Below are positions 44,838-54,820 of a DNA stretch of 64,000 bases, piece after piece. This stretch comes from Luteimonas sp. FCS-9 (GTDB lineage Bacteria > Pseudomonadota > Gammaproteobacteria > Xanthomonadales > Xanthomonadaceae). The notes under the pieces were generated by a model that ran no database searches, was not told the DNA's origin, and saw only the letters and a list, made by a program, of their open reading frames with translations. The DNA is taken from contig NZ_LASZ01000006.1 in assembly GCF_001014645.1 (NCBI RefSeq), positions 124,001-188,000 on the forward strand, given 5' to 3'. Positions within the stretch are counted from its first letter, which is position 1. Each line of letters starts with the position of its first letter. Made by a program: the position numbers and the translations under genes.

Positions 44838-45079
44838 GCGACCCCCTGACCCTGGCGCGCATGCGCGCCGACATCGCCCGGCAACTGGGCGAGGCACCCG
44901 AGGACATCGGCGACGACGACGACCTGATGGATCTGGGCCTTGACTCGATGCGCGTGCTCGGATTGGTGATGAAGTGGGGCGAGTCCGGCCTGCCGCTGGA
45001 GTTCTCGCACCTGGCCGAGCACACCACGCTGGCCGGCTGGTGGCGCGTGGTGCAGGACCTGCAGCAGAAGATCGCCTGA
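44834..45079 (+). CDS. Stand-alone aryl carrier protein
   Basis: An 81-residue phosphopantetheine carrier with the attachment motif DLMDLGLDSMRVLGL (serine of LGLDS). It carries the 2,3-DHB loaded by EntE to the condensation domain of EntF. It corresponds to the C-terminal ArCP domain of E. coli EntB but is separately encoded, sharing ATGA with entB and one base with entF (TGATG). The continuous coupling on both sides suggests a recent split or an ancestral unfused state. A phosphopantetheinyl transferase to activate it is not encoded in the window. Confidence 0.92.
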   Translation: MSDPLTLARMRADIARQLGEAPEDIGDDDDLMDLGLDSMRVLGLVMKWGESGLPLEFSHLAEHTTLAGWWRVVQDLQQKIA

Positions 45080-48000
45080 TGGCCGAGGCGGTGGGCGCAC
45101 CCGCGGACGCAGCGGCCGGCGACTGGCCGCTGACCCAGGCGCAGTCCGGCCTGTGGTACGCGCAGCGGCTGGCGCCGGACAACCCGGCGTTCAACACCGC
45201 ACATGCGCTGTGGATCGAAGGCGCGCTGGACGTGGATGCGTTCGTGCGCGCGGCCGGGCAGGCCGCGGCCGAGGCGCCGGCGCTGTCGCTGCGCATGCGC
45301 GATGCTGCCGATGGACCGCGGATGCGCGTCGATCCCGACCACCTGCCGCGGCTGGCGGTCGTCGACCTGTCGCAGGCGACCGAGCCCGAAGTCGCCGCGC
45401 GGGTGGCGATGGCGCGCGACCGCGACACGCCGGTCGATCCGGCACGCGACCGGCTCGCGCTGCAGCGGCTGTACGTGCTCGGCGGCGACCGCTTCGTCTG
45501 GTACCTGCGCGTGCACCACCTGGCCACCGACGGCTACGGCATGGCGCTGCTGACCGAGCGCGCACTGGCGCTGTACGGCGCTGCGCGCGGCGGGTCCGAC
45601 GCGGGCACGCCGTTCGCGCCGTTCGAGGGCGCGATCGCCGAGGACGCGGCCTACGCCGCGTCGGAGAAATGCAGCAAGGACGCGGCCTACTGGCGCGAGA
45701 CCCTGGCCGGCCTGCCGGCGGTGTCCGGCCTGGGCGCGGGGTTCGCGCCGGCCGCGCACGGTTGCCATCGCCTGCACATCGCGCTCGATGCGGCGCTGCG
45801 GGCCGACCTGCTCGCGCTGGCGCAGCGGCTCGAACAGCCCTGGCCGGACGTGCTGACCGCGCTGGCCGCCGAGTACTGTCGGCGCATGGCCGGGCAGGCC
45901 GAAGCGGTGGTCGGGGTGCCGTACATGGGCCGGCTGGGCAGCGCGACGGCGCGCGTGCCGGCGATGGTCATGAACGTGCTGCCGCTGCGCGTGCCGGCGA
46001 TGCCGGGCGCATCGCTGGCCGGGTTCGTGCAGGCGATCGCGCGCGCGCTGGTGCGCGGGCGGCGCCACGGTCGCTACCGCGGCGAGCAGCTGCGCCGCGA
46101 CCTCGGGCTGATCGGCGGCCAGCGCCGCCTGCACGGCCCGCTGGTCAACGTGCAGCCGTTCTACCGGCCGCCGCGGCTGCATGGCGCGCAGCTGCGGCTG
46201 GAGATCCTCGGCACCGGGCCGATCGACGACGTGACGATCGGCTTCCGCGGCGACGGCGCGACCGCGCTGGACCTGGAGTTCGAGGCCAATCCCGACCTGT
46301 ACACGACCGCCGACATCGCCGCGCATGCGCAGCGCCTGCAGGCGTTCCTCGTCGCGGCCTGTACGGCCGACGGCATCGACGACATCCCGCTCGCCACGCC
46401 GGACGAGGCGCGGCGCGCGCTGCTCGACTTCAACGCGACCGAACACCCGCTGCCCGACACCACGCTGGCCGCGCTGATCGAGGCGGCGATGGCGGCGACG
46501 CCGGACGCGCCGGCGCTGGCCTTCGGCGACACGACGTTGACCTACGCCCAGCTCGACCGCCGCACCCGCGCGCTGGCGCGTGCGCTGCAGGCGCGCGGGC
46601 TCGGACGCGACGGCGTCGTCGCGGTCGCGCTGCCGCGCTCGCTGGACCTGGTGATCGCGCTGGTCGCCGTGCTGCGCGCCGGCGGCGCCTACCTGCCGCT
46701 CGACCTCGCGCACCCGGACGAGCGGCTGGCCCGCATCCTGCGCTCGGCGCGGCCGCTCTGCGTGCTGGCCGCACGCGACACCGCGCACCGGTGGCCCGGT
46801 GACGTGCCGCTGTTCTCGCCGGACGACTGGCCTGCCGTCAGCGTGACCGAGACAGGAATCGAGCCCTTCCCCGCGAGCGGGCGAGGGTGGGGTGGGGGCG
46901 AGCACCGCGGCAAGCCCGGCCCCCACCCGTCGCCTTCGGCGCCGACCTCCCCCGCAAGCGGGGGAGGTGGGGTTTCCCGGATGCTGGCGACGAGCGTGGG
47001 AATCGAGCCCTCCCCCGCGCGCGGGGGAGGGTTGGGTGGGGGCGAACGCCGCGACGCGCCCGGCCCTCACCCTTCGCCTACGGCGCCGACCTCCCCCGCA
47101 GGTGGGGGAGGTGGGGTTTCCCGGCTGCTGGCGACGACCGCGGGAATCGAGCCCTCCCCCGCGAGCGGGGGAGGGCTGGGTGGGGGCGAACGCGCCGACG
47201 CGCCGTTCGCGTCGCCCGCGCGCCCCGGCGACGCGGCGTACGTGATCTACACCTCGGGCTCGACCGGCGAGCCGAAGGGCGTCGTCGTCGAGCATCGGGC
47301 GATCGTCAACCGCCTGGAATGGATGCGTACGCATTACGGCATCGATGCGTCCGACCGCATCCTGCAGAAGACCCCGGCGACATTCGACGTCTCGGTCTGG
47401 GAGTTCTTCCTGCCGCTGATCGCCGGCGCCGTGCTCGATGTCGCGCCGCCGGATGCGCATCGCGACCCGGTCGCGCTGGCGCGCATCATCCGCGCGCGCG
47501 GCATCACCACGCTGCATTTCGTGCCGTCGATGCTCGCGGCGTTCCTGGCCGCGCCCGACGCCGAAGGTCTGGCCGTGCGCCGGGTGTTCTGCAGCGGCGA
47601 GGCGCTCGACGCCGACCTGCGCGACCGCTTCCACCGCAGCGTGCGTGCCGAGCTGCACAATCTCTACGGGCCGACCGAGGCCGCGGTCGACGTGAGCTTC
47701 TGGCCTGCCTCGGCCGAAGACGCGTCGCGCCCGGTGCCGATCGGCTTCCCGGTCTGGAACACGCGGCTGTACGTGCTCGACGCGCGCATGCGGCCGTTGC
47801 CGCCGGGCGTGGTCGGCGACCTGTACCTGGGTGGCGTGCAGCTCGCGCGCGGCTATCTCGGCCGCGACGACCTGACCGCCGAGCGCTTCATCGACGACCC
47901 GCACCGGCCCGGCGAACGCCTCTACCGCACCGGCGACCTCGCGCGCTGGCGCGAGGACGGCGCGGTCGAGTTCCTCGGCCGCAGCGACCACCAGGTCAAG

Positions 48001-49353
48001 CTGCGCGGGCTGCGCATCGAACTGGGCGAGATCGAGGCGGCGATCGTCGCGAGCGGGCAGGCCGCGCAGGCGGCGGTGATCGTGCGCGAGGATCGCGCCG
48101 GCGACCGGCGCCTGGTCGGCTACCTGCAGCCGACCGATGCGGATGCGTTCGATGCCGAGGCGCTGCGCGCGGCCGTCGCCGCGCAGGTGCCCGACTACAT
48201 GGTCCCGGCCGCGTTCGTCGCGCTGGACGCCTGGCCGGTCACCGCGAACGGCAAGCTCGACCGCGACGCACTGCCGGCGCCCGCGTTCGACGCCGGTGTG
48301 TTCGTGGCGCCGCGCACGCCGACCGAGGCTGCGGTCGCCGCGCTGTTCGCGCAGGCGCTGGGGGTCGAGCGCGTCGGCGGCGACGGCGACTTCTTCGCGC
48401 TGGGCGGCGATTCGCTGTCCGCGGTGCACCTGCTGCTGGCGATCCAGCGCCGCTTCGGCCGCGATCCGGGCCTGGGCGCGCTGTTCGCCACCCCGACCGT
48501 GGCCGGCATCGCGGCCTTGCTGGATGCCGATGACGCCGCGCCCGACCACGGCCTCGGCCCGACGGTCGCGCTGGCGCGCGGCGACGCGGCACGCCAGCGC
48601 GCCCCCTTGTTCGTCGTGCATCCGGCCGGCGGCATCGCGTGGTGCTACCGGGATCTGGCGCGTGCGCTGCAGCCGCGGCGCGACGTGCATGGCCTGCAGT
48701 CGCCGGCACTGGACCTGGCGCAGCCGCTGCCCGGCAGCATCGACGCACTCGCCGACGACTACGCCCGCCGCGTGGCGGCGCTGCAGCCGGGCGGCCCGCT
48801 GCACCTGCTCGGCTGGTCGGTCGGCGGCATCCTCGCCCAGGCGATGGCGGTGCGGCTGCGCGCGCTCGGCCGCGAGGTCGGCGTCCTCGCGCTGCTCGAC
48901 GCCTATCCCAGCGAGTGCTGGCGCGCCGAGCCCGAACCCGATGCCGTCGATGCGCTGCGCGCGCTGCTGGCGATCGCCGGCTACGATCCGGACCGCTATC
49001 CCGACCTGCGCAGCCGCGAGGCGATCGTCGACTTCCTGCGTCGCGGCGACAGCGCGCTCGGCAACCTGCCCGGGCGTGTGCTCGACGGCGTCGTGCGCGC
49101 GGTCGTCGACACCAACCGCCTCGTGCGCCTGCACCACCACGCGCGCTACGACGGCACGCTGCTGCACGTGCGCGCCGGCCTCGACCACGTCGACCGGCCG
49201 CAGTTGCAGTCGGCGCTGTGGCAGGCGCACGCGGCGCGGGTCGAGGCGGTCGAGCTGCCGTTCCGGCACGGCGAACTGACCGGCCGCGACGCGACCGCGG
49301 CGATCGCGCCGCTGCTCGACGCGCGGCTGGCGGCGTTCGACCGGCCCCTGTAG
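45079..49353 (+). CDS. entF: Enterobactin-type nonribosomal peptide synthetase (C-A-T-TE), with internal repeat insertion
   Basis: A 1424-residue synthetase. The condensation domain (about 10-440) has HHLATDG at residues 146-152. The adenylation domain (about 455-1070) has A3 [11 protein letters not shown] from residue 724 and A4 FDVSVWEFF, with the first specificity aspartate at 770. The thiolation serine in LGGDSL is residue 1112. The thioesterase serine in GWSVGG is residue 1247. Reading the pocket positions by the usual alignment gives D-V-W-H-F-S-L-V-D-K, the serine code of EntF. This predicts joining of DHB to serine and trilactone release. Residues about 593-709 are translated palindromic repeats. 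The TAG stop lies in a REP head. Confidence 0.93.
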   Translation: MAEAVGAPADAAAGDWPLTQAQSGLWYAQRLAPDNPAFNTAHALWIEGALDVDAFVRAAGQAAAEAPALSLRMRDAADGPRMRVDPDHLPRLAVVDLSQATEPEVAARVAMARDRDTPVDPARDRLALQRLYVLGGDRFVWYLRVHHLATDGYGMALLTERALALYGAARGGSDAGTPFAPFEGAIAEDAAYAASEKCSKDAAYWRETLAGLPAVSGLGAGFAPAAHGCHRLHIALDAALRADLLALAQRLEQPWPDVLTALAAEYCRRMAGQAEAVVGVPYMGRLGSATARVPAMVMNVLPLRVPAMPGASLAGFVQAIARALVRGRRHGRYRGEQLRRDLGLIGGQRRLHGPLVNVQPFYRPPRLHGAQLRLEILGTGPIDDVTIGFRGDGATALDLEFEANPDLYTTADIAAHAQRLQAFLVAACTADGIDDIPLATPDEARRALLDFNATEHPLPDTTLAALIEAAMAATPDAPALAFGDTTLTYAQLDRRTRALARALQARGLGRDGVVAVALPRSLDLVIALVAVLRAGGAYLPLDLAHPDERLARILRSARPLCVLAARDTAHRWPGDVPLFSPDDWPAVSVTETGIEPFPASGRGWGGGEHRGKPGPHPSPSAPTSPASGGGGVSRMLATSVGIEPSPARGGGLGGGERRDAPGPHPSPTAPTSPAGGGGGVSRLLATTAGIEPSPASGGGLGGGERADAPFASPARPGDAAYVIYTSGSTGEPKGVVVEHRAIVNRLEWMRTHYGIDASDRILQKTPATFDVSVWEFFLPLIAGAVLDVAPPDAHRDPVALARIIRARGITTLHFVPSMLAAFLAAPDAEGLAVRRVFCSGEALDADLRDRFHRSVRAELHNLYGPTEAAVDVSFWPASAEDASRPVPIGFPVWNTRLYVLDARMRPLPPGVVGDLYLGGVQLARGYLGRDDLTAERFIDDPHRPGERLYRTGDLARWREDGAVEFLGRSDHQVKLRGLRIELGEIEAAIVASGQAAQAAVIVREDRAGDRRLVGYLQPTDADAFDAEALRAAVAAQVPDYMVPAAFVALDAWPVTANGKLDRDALPAPAFDAGVFVAPRTPTEAAVAALFAQALGVERVGGDGDFFALGGDSLSAVHLLLAIQRRFGRDPGLGALFATPTVAGIAALLDADDAAPDHGLGPTVALARGDAARQRAPLFVVHPAGGIAWCYRDLARALQPRRDVHGLQSPALDLAQPLPGSIDALADDYARRVAALQPGGPLHLLGWSVGGILAQAMAVRLRALGREVGVLALLDAYPSECWRAEPEPDAVDALRALLAIAGYDPDRYPDLRSREAIVDFLRRGDSALGNLPGRVLDGVVRAVVDTNRLVRLHHHARYDGTLLHVRAGLDHVDRPQLQSALWQAHAARVEAVELPFRHGELTGRDATAAIAPLLDARLAAFDRPL
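46855..47204. repeat. 144-bp palindromic repeat, 2.4 tandem copies, inside the entF A domain
   Basis: Copies begin at 46855, 46999 and 47143 (the last ends near 47204). The period of 144 nt is exactly 48 codons, so the frame is kept. Each full unit has two hairpins: CCCTCCCCCG-type arms (46864-46887, 47008-47031, 47152-47175) and ACCTCCCCCGC-type arms (46945-46968, 47089-47112). They resemble intergenic palindromes (arms CTCCC(C/T)CGC) common in proteobacteria. The encoded unit starts GIEPSPA and ends GGGGVSR(M/L)LAT. Confidence 0.95.
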
Positions 49354-49420
49354 GCGCGCGCTTGCGCGCGATGCGTTTTTCGGCGCTGCACGCAAAGAAC
49401 ATCGCGCGCTCGCGCGCGGA
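49350..49420. repeat. REP elements between entF and entA
   Basis: A complete REP (GTAGGCGCGCGC head, 49350-49371) and a partial inverted mate (about 49403-49420, ATCGCGCGCTCGCGCGCG) fill most of the 93-nt gap. The entF stop codon TAG (49351-49353) is part of the first REP head. Confidence 0.85.
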
Positions 49421-49446
49421 CGAATCCACATCGCGGAGAGATCGAC

Positions 49447-50217
49447 ATGCAACTCACGGGTTTCGAAGGCAGGACCGCGCTGGTCACCGGCGCCGCCGGC
49501 GGCATCGGCGCGGCGGTCGTGCGACTGCTGCGCGCCAGCGGCGCGACGGTGGTCGCGACCGACCTGCAGGTGCCGAACATCGCCGATGCGTCCGGCGTCG
49601 CGCCGATGCATGCGTTCGCGCTCGACGTGACCGATGCGGCGGCGGTCGATGCGCTCGTCGCGCGCGTCGAGGCGGACCTCGGGCCGATCGACCTCGCCGC
49701 GCACGTCGCCGGCGTGCTGTCGACGACGCCGGTGCTCGAGACCAGCGACGCCGAGTGGCGGCGTACGTTCGCGGTCAACGCCGACGGCGTGTTCCATGTC
49801 GGCCGGGCGCTCGCCCGGGCCATGGCGCCGCGCCGGCGCGGTGCGCTGGTCGTCGTGGGTTCCAACGCCGCAGGCATCCCGCGGCATGCGATGTCGGCCT
49901 ACGCCGCGTCGAAGGCCGCGGCGACGATGTTCGTGCGCTGCCTGGGCCTCGAGCTTGCGCCGCTGGGCATCCGCTGCAACCTCGTCGCGCCGGGCTCCAC
50001 GCGCACGCCGATGCAGACCGGCATGTGGGCCGATGCCGACGGCGAGGCGAGGGTGATCGCCGGCAGCCTGGAGACGTTCAAGAGCGGGATCCCGCTCGGC
50101 AAGCTCGCCGAGCCGGTCGACGTGGCGCACGCCGCGATGTTCCTGCTGTCCGAGCAGGCCGGCCACGTCGCGATGCAGGACCTGTACGTCGACGGCGGGG
50201 CGACGCTGCGCGGCTGA
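49447..50217 (+). CDS. entA: 2,3-dihydro-2,3-dihydroxybenzoate dehydrogenase
   Basis: A 256-residue short-chain dehydrogenase that oxidises 2,3-dihydro-2,3-DHB to 2,3-dihydroxybenzoate with NAD+. The cofactor motif is [13 protein letters not shown], followed by HVAGV and the active-site YAASKAA with an upstream serine region (VVGSNAAG). The C-terminus [10 protein letters not shown] is typical. By context it is the EntA of the cluster and completes the DHB pathway with entC and entB. It is last on the plus strand and convergent with the pullulanase gene. A CCGCACGTGCGG palindrome lies in the 36-nt gap. Confidence 0.93.
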   Translation: MQLTGFEGRTALVTGAAGGIGAAVVRLLRASGATVVATDLQVPNIADASGVAPMHAFALDVTDAAAVDALVARVEADLGPIDLAAHVAGVLSTTPVLETSDAEWRRTFAVNADGVFHVGRALARAMAPRRRGALVVVGSNAAGIPRHAMSAYAASKAAATMFVRCLGLELAPLGIRCNLVAPGSTRTPMQTGMWADADGEARVIAGSLETFKSGIPLGKLAEPVDVAHAAMFLLSEQAGHVAMQDLYVDGGATLRG

Positions 50218-50253
50218 GCACTCGGGCAAAGCACCGCACGTGCGGCGCAGGCG

Positions 50254-53001
50254 TCACGGCTCCGTCGTGGGCGACTCCGCTGCGTCCCCGGCCACGACGA
50301 AGGCCATCGCCGTGCGCGGCGGCACGGTGAAGCGGCCACGTGCGGCATCGATCCGGGCCGCGTCGCGCGGGCGCGGGTCGGCGGCCTGCGGCGCGCGGTG
50401 CACCGGATGCAGCGTCCACGCGCGGCCGGCGAGCTCGGGCGCGTCGAGCGTGCGCGCCTCGTTGGCGACGTTGATCGCGTAGAGCACTTCCGAAAAGCCG
50501 GCATCGGCCAGTCCGCGGCCGTCCAGGTGCCCGGCGACGAGTTCGGGGTCGGCGTCGGCGCCGGGAAAGCGCAGGCGCGCCTGCACCTGCGCGGCGTCGG
50601 GCAGCCGGAACAGCGGCGTGCTGGCGCGGATGCGCAGCAGGTCCAGGCTCATGTCGCGCGTGCGCAGTACGTCGTCCCGGCCCGGGCGGATGCGCATCGC
50701 ATCGGCCAGCAGCGGGCGCATCAGCGGCCAGTTGGCGCCGTTGTCGGGCGCCGGCGGCAGGCCGGTGCCGAAGCCGTGGACCGTGCCGGTCCAGTCGATG
50801 CGGTTGAACCAGTCGCCCGAGTCGAAGCTGTTGCGGTCCAGGGATTTGGAGCGCAGCAGTTCGACGCCGGCGTGCAGGTAGGCGATGCCCTGGCTGAAGG
50901 CCGTGGTCGCGATCGCGAGCACCTGCGCACGCACGCGTGCGTCCACGTCGGCATCGGCCGGCAGGCGGAACGCGTTGATGTCGAACAGCGTCTGGTTGTC
51001 GTGGTTCTCGACGTAATTCACGACCTCGGTCGGCTGGGTCGCGAAGCCGGCCGGCTGGCCGGAATAATCGATCCGGGACAACGCGCGGCCGTCGGGCAGC
51101 CGGTAGTCGCGCAGCGTGCCGGCCAGGCCGACGCGCACCAGTTCGGCCTGGCGCTGCAGCAGTGCGGCGTCGGCATGGCCGTGGATCCAGCCGCGATTGG
51201 CATGCAAGGCGTCGCCGCTGTCCGACGGCCCGCCGCCACGGACGGCGTCGCGGGTGCGGTCGCTGAAGCTGCCGATCCCGGTGCCGCCCAGCGACAGCTG
51301 GGACGCCTGCACGAAGCGCGCGCCGTCGGCGACCTCGCCGAAGTTCCAGCCTTCGCCCAGCAGTTGCACCGGGCGTCCGGCCGCGGCGTCCACGCGCGCC
51401 TGCAGCGCGAGCATCGCCGCGCGCGGCTGGTGCCCCATCAGGTCGAAGCGGAACGAATCGATGCGGTAGTGGCGCACCCACAGTTCGGCCGAATCGATCA
51501 TCAGCCGGGCCATCATCGCGTGTTCGGTCGCGGTGTTGGCGCAGCAGGTCGAGTGCCCGACACGGCCGTCGGCGTCGTAGCGGTGGTAGTACCCGGGCAC
51601 GATGCGGTCGAGCACCGAGTGTGGATCCTGGCCCCAGGCGCTGGTGTGGTTGTAGACCACGTCCATGCCCACGCGCAGGCCCAGCGCGTGCAGCGCCTGC
51701 ACCATCCGCCGGAACTCGACGATGCGCGCGGCTGGGTCCGCTGCGTCGCTGGCGAAGCTACCTTCGGGCGCGTTGAAGTGCAGCGGGTCGTAGCCCCAGT
51801 TGAAGCAGTCGCGTGCGGCCACCGCCATGACCGCGGCCTGTTGCGCGTCGCTGTCGGGCGCGGCGTCGGGTATTCCGGGCGCGATGCAGCCGACCTCCGG
51901 CACCGTGGCCAGGTCGAACACTGGCAGCAGGTGCACGTCGGTGACGCCGGCCGCGCGCAGCCTGCGCAGGTGGCGCACGCCGTGCGAATCGGCCTGCGCG
52001 AACGCGGCGTAGCGGCCGCGCTGCGCCGCCGGCACGCTAGCGTCGTCGCGCGAGAAGTCGCGCACGTGCAGCTCGTAGACCACCTGGTCGGTCGCGGCGC
52101 GGATCGTGGGCGCGGCGTGCGCGTCCCAGCCGTCGGGCTTGAGCGCGGGCGCGTCGAGGTCGAACGCGACGCTGCGCCGCGAGTCGGCCGTCAGCGCAAC
52201 CGAATACGGATCGGTGACGCGGTTGCGGACGATGCCGGTGCCGGGCACGAAGACGTCGACCAGCCACAGGTAGGCGCGGCCCGACAGGTCGCCGGGGGCG
52301 ACCGTCGACCAGCTGCCGGTCGCGGCGTCGCGCGCGAGCGGGTGCACCGAGGCGGCCGGCGCGTCGGCGTCGTCGGCATTCTCGTAGAGGCACAGCGCGA
52401 CCGACTGCGCGGTCGGCGCCCACAGCCGGAACGCGGTGCCGCCGGGGCCGGGATGCGCACCGAAGTCCGGCAGCGCGGCCGCGTCGCGGTACCGGTCGTC
52501 GAGCGCGCCGGCGTGCTGCAGTCCGGTCGCATCGAGCACCTGGCCGCGCGCGTCCTCGTGCACCAGCAGCGACTGGCCGCGATGCAGCGCCGACAGCGTG
52601 GCGTCGTCGGTGGCGGTTTCCAGCGTGACGCCATCGCCAACGAAGCCGAAGCGCTCGGCCAGTGCCGCGGGCACGGGGGCCGTGCGCACGTCGAGATCGA
52701 GTGCGCCGTCGTGGCCCTGCACCGTCGCGCCTGGGCGTACGGCCAGCGTGGCGTCGGCCGCGTGATACAGGCGGAAGCGCGTGTCGGGCGCGGCGGCGGT
52801 GCCGGGCCAGCGCAGCAGGCGGCGGTCGAGCCAGTGGGCGCGTGCGTGCGCCGGCGTCGCGTCGGGCTGGACGGGGTGCAGCGTGCGGGCGAACCCGGGG
52901 GCGTCGCAGTCGGCCGCTCCGGCCGGGGCGGCGAGGGCGCCGCCGCAGGCCAGCAGGCCGACGGCGAGCGCCCCGCCCAGCACGGCGCGCAAGGGACGCA
53001 C
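50254..53001 (-). CDS. Pullulanase-type GH13 alpha-1,6-glucosidase (secreted)
   Basis: A 915-residue enzyme. A signal sequence with a possible lipobox (AVGLLACGG) precedes an N-terminal pullulanase/N2 region (about 30-175), a CBM48 domain (about 185-300, FRLWAPTAQSVALCLYE) and the GH13 barrel (about 320-800). Catalytic regions are VGMDVVYNHT, IDSFRFDLMGH (nucleophile Asp), LLGEGWNFG (acid Glu) and VNYVENHDNQTLFD. The YNWGYDP-type motif (FNWGYDPLHFNAPEGS) marks the pullulanase subgroup. It debranches alpha-1,6 links of pullulan and starch. A GTG start at 53001 is inferred because the signal peptide begins there, 4 nt after the stop of the upstream gene. Confidence 0.88.
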   Translation of the reverse strand: MRPLRAVLGGALAVGLLACGGALAAPAGAADCDAPGFARTLHPVQPDATPAHARAHWLDRRLLRWPGTAAAPDTRFRLYHAADATLAVRPGATVQGHDGALDLDVRTAPVPAALAERFGFVGDGVTLETATDDATLSALHRGQSLLVHEDARGQVLDATGLQHAGALDDRYRDAAALPDFGAHPGPGGTAFRLWAPTAQSVALCLYENADDADAPAASVHPLARDAATGSWSTVAPGDLSGRAYLWLVDVFVPGTGIVRNRVTDPYSVALTADSRRSVAFDLDAPALKPDGWDAHAAPTIRAATDQVVYELHVRDFSRDDASVPAAQRGRYAAFAQADSHGVRHLRRLRAAGVTDVHLLPVFDLATVPEVGCIAPGIPDAAPDSDAQQAAVMAVAARDCFNWGYDPLHFNAPEGSFASDAADPAARIVEFRRMVQALHALGLRVGMDVVYNHTSAWGQDPHSVLDRIVPGYYHRYDADGRVGHSTCCANTATEHAMMARLMIDSAELWVRHYRIDSFRFDLMGHQPRAAMLALQARVDAAAGRPVQLLGEGWNFGEVADGARFVQASQLSLGGTGIGSFSDRTRDAVRGGGPSDSGDALHANRGWIHGHADAALLQRQAELVRVGLAGTLRDYRLPDGRALSRIDYSGQPAGFATQPTEVVNYVENHDNQTLFDINAFRLPADADVDARVRAQVLAIATTAFSQGIAYLHAGVELLRSKSLDRNSFDSGDWFNRIDWTGTVHGFGTGLPPAPDNGANWPLMRPLLADAMRIRPGRDDVLRTRDMSLDLLRIRASTPLFRLPDAAQVQARLRFPGADADPELVAGHLDGRGLADAGFSEVLYAINVANEARTLDAPELAGRAWTLHPVHRAPQAADPRPRDAARIDAARGRFTVPPRTAMAFVVAGDAAESPTTEP

Positions 53002-53005
53002 CGGC

Positions 53006-54625
<1,620 letters not shown>

Positions 54626-54716
54626 CGCTCTCTGCCATCCGACGCCTTCTGCGGCGCCGTGGGACGGTAGACGATGCCGCGCCGGATGCGAAAGCGCACG
54701 TTCCTGGACCACGCCA

Positions 54717-54731
54717 TGAATACGTATGCAG
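54717..54731. promoter_or_regulatory. Candidate LacI-type operator in the maltodextrin divergent promoter
   Basis: TGAATACGTATGCA is a 14-bp palindrome with one mismatched pair, lying nearly midway (about 91-95 nt from each) between the divergent starts at 54625 and 54821. The 12-mer ATACGTATGCAG (54720-54731) is identical to that upstream of the GH97 gene at 8960-8971. Confidence 0.6.
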
Positions 54732-54820
54732 ATCGCCGCCGCCACGGCGGCGGTCGCTACCATGGCCTCGCCCGCGCAGCCTGCGTCGGTGCAGCGGACC
54801 TTGGGAGGGGCCTCGCAGCG

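Noticed and set aside
46850-47210. entF as a pseudogene broken by repeat insertion
   Set aside because: The frame is intact through all repeat copies, and every downstream catalytic motif (A3-A10, carrier serine, thioesterase serine) is present.
44743-50229. A 1828-codon minus-strand open frame opposite the ArCP, entF and entA genes
   Set aside because: It is the antisense shadow of entF, which has complete C-A-T-TE motifs. The frame has no signal, domain or start context of its own.
50234-50245. CCGCACGTGCGG palindrome as a terminator between entA and the pullulanase gene
   Set aside because: It has no loop and no T-run, so it is unlikely to form an effective terminator.
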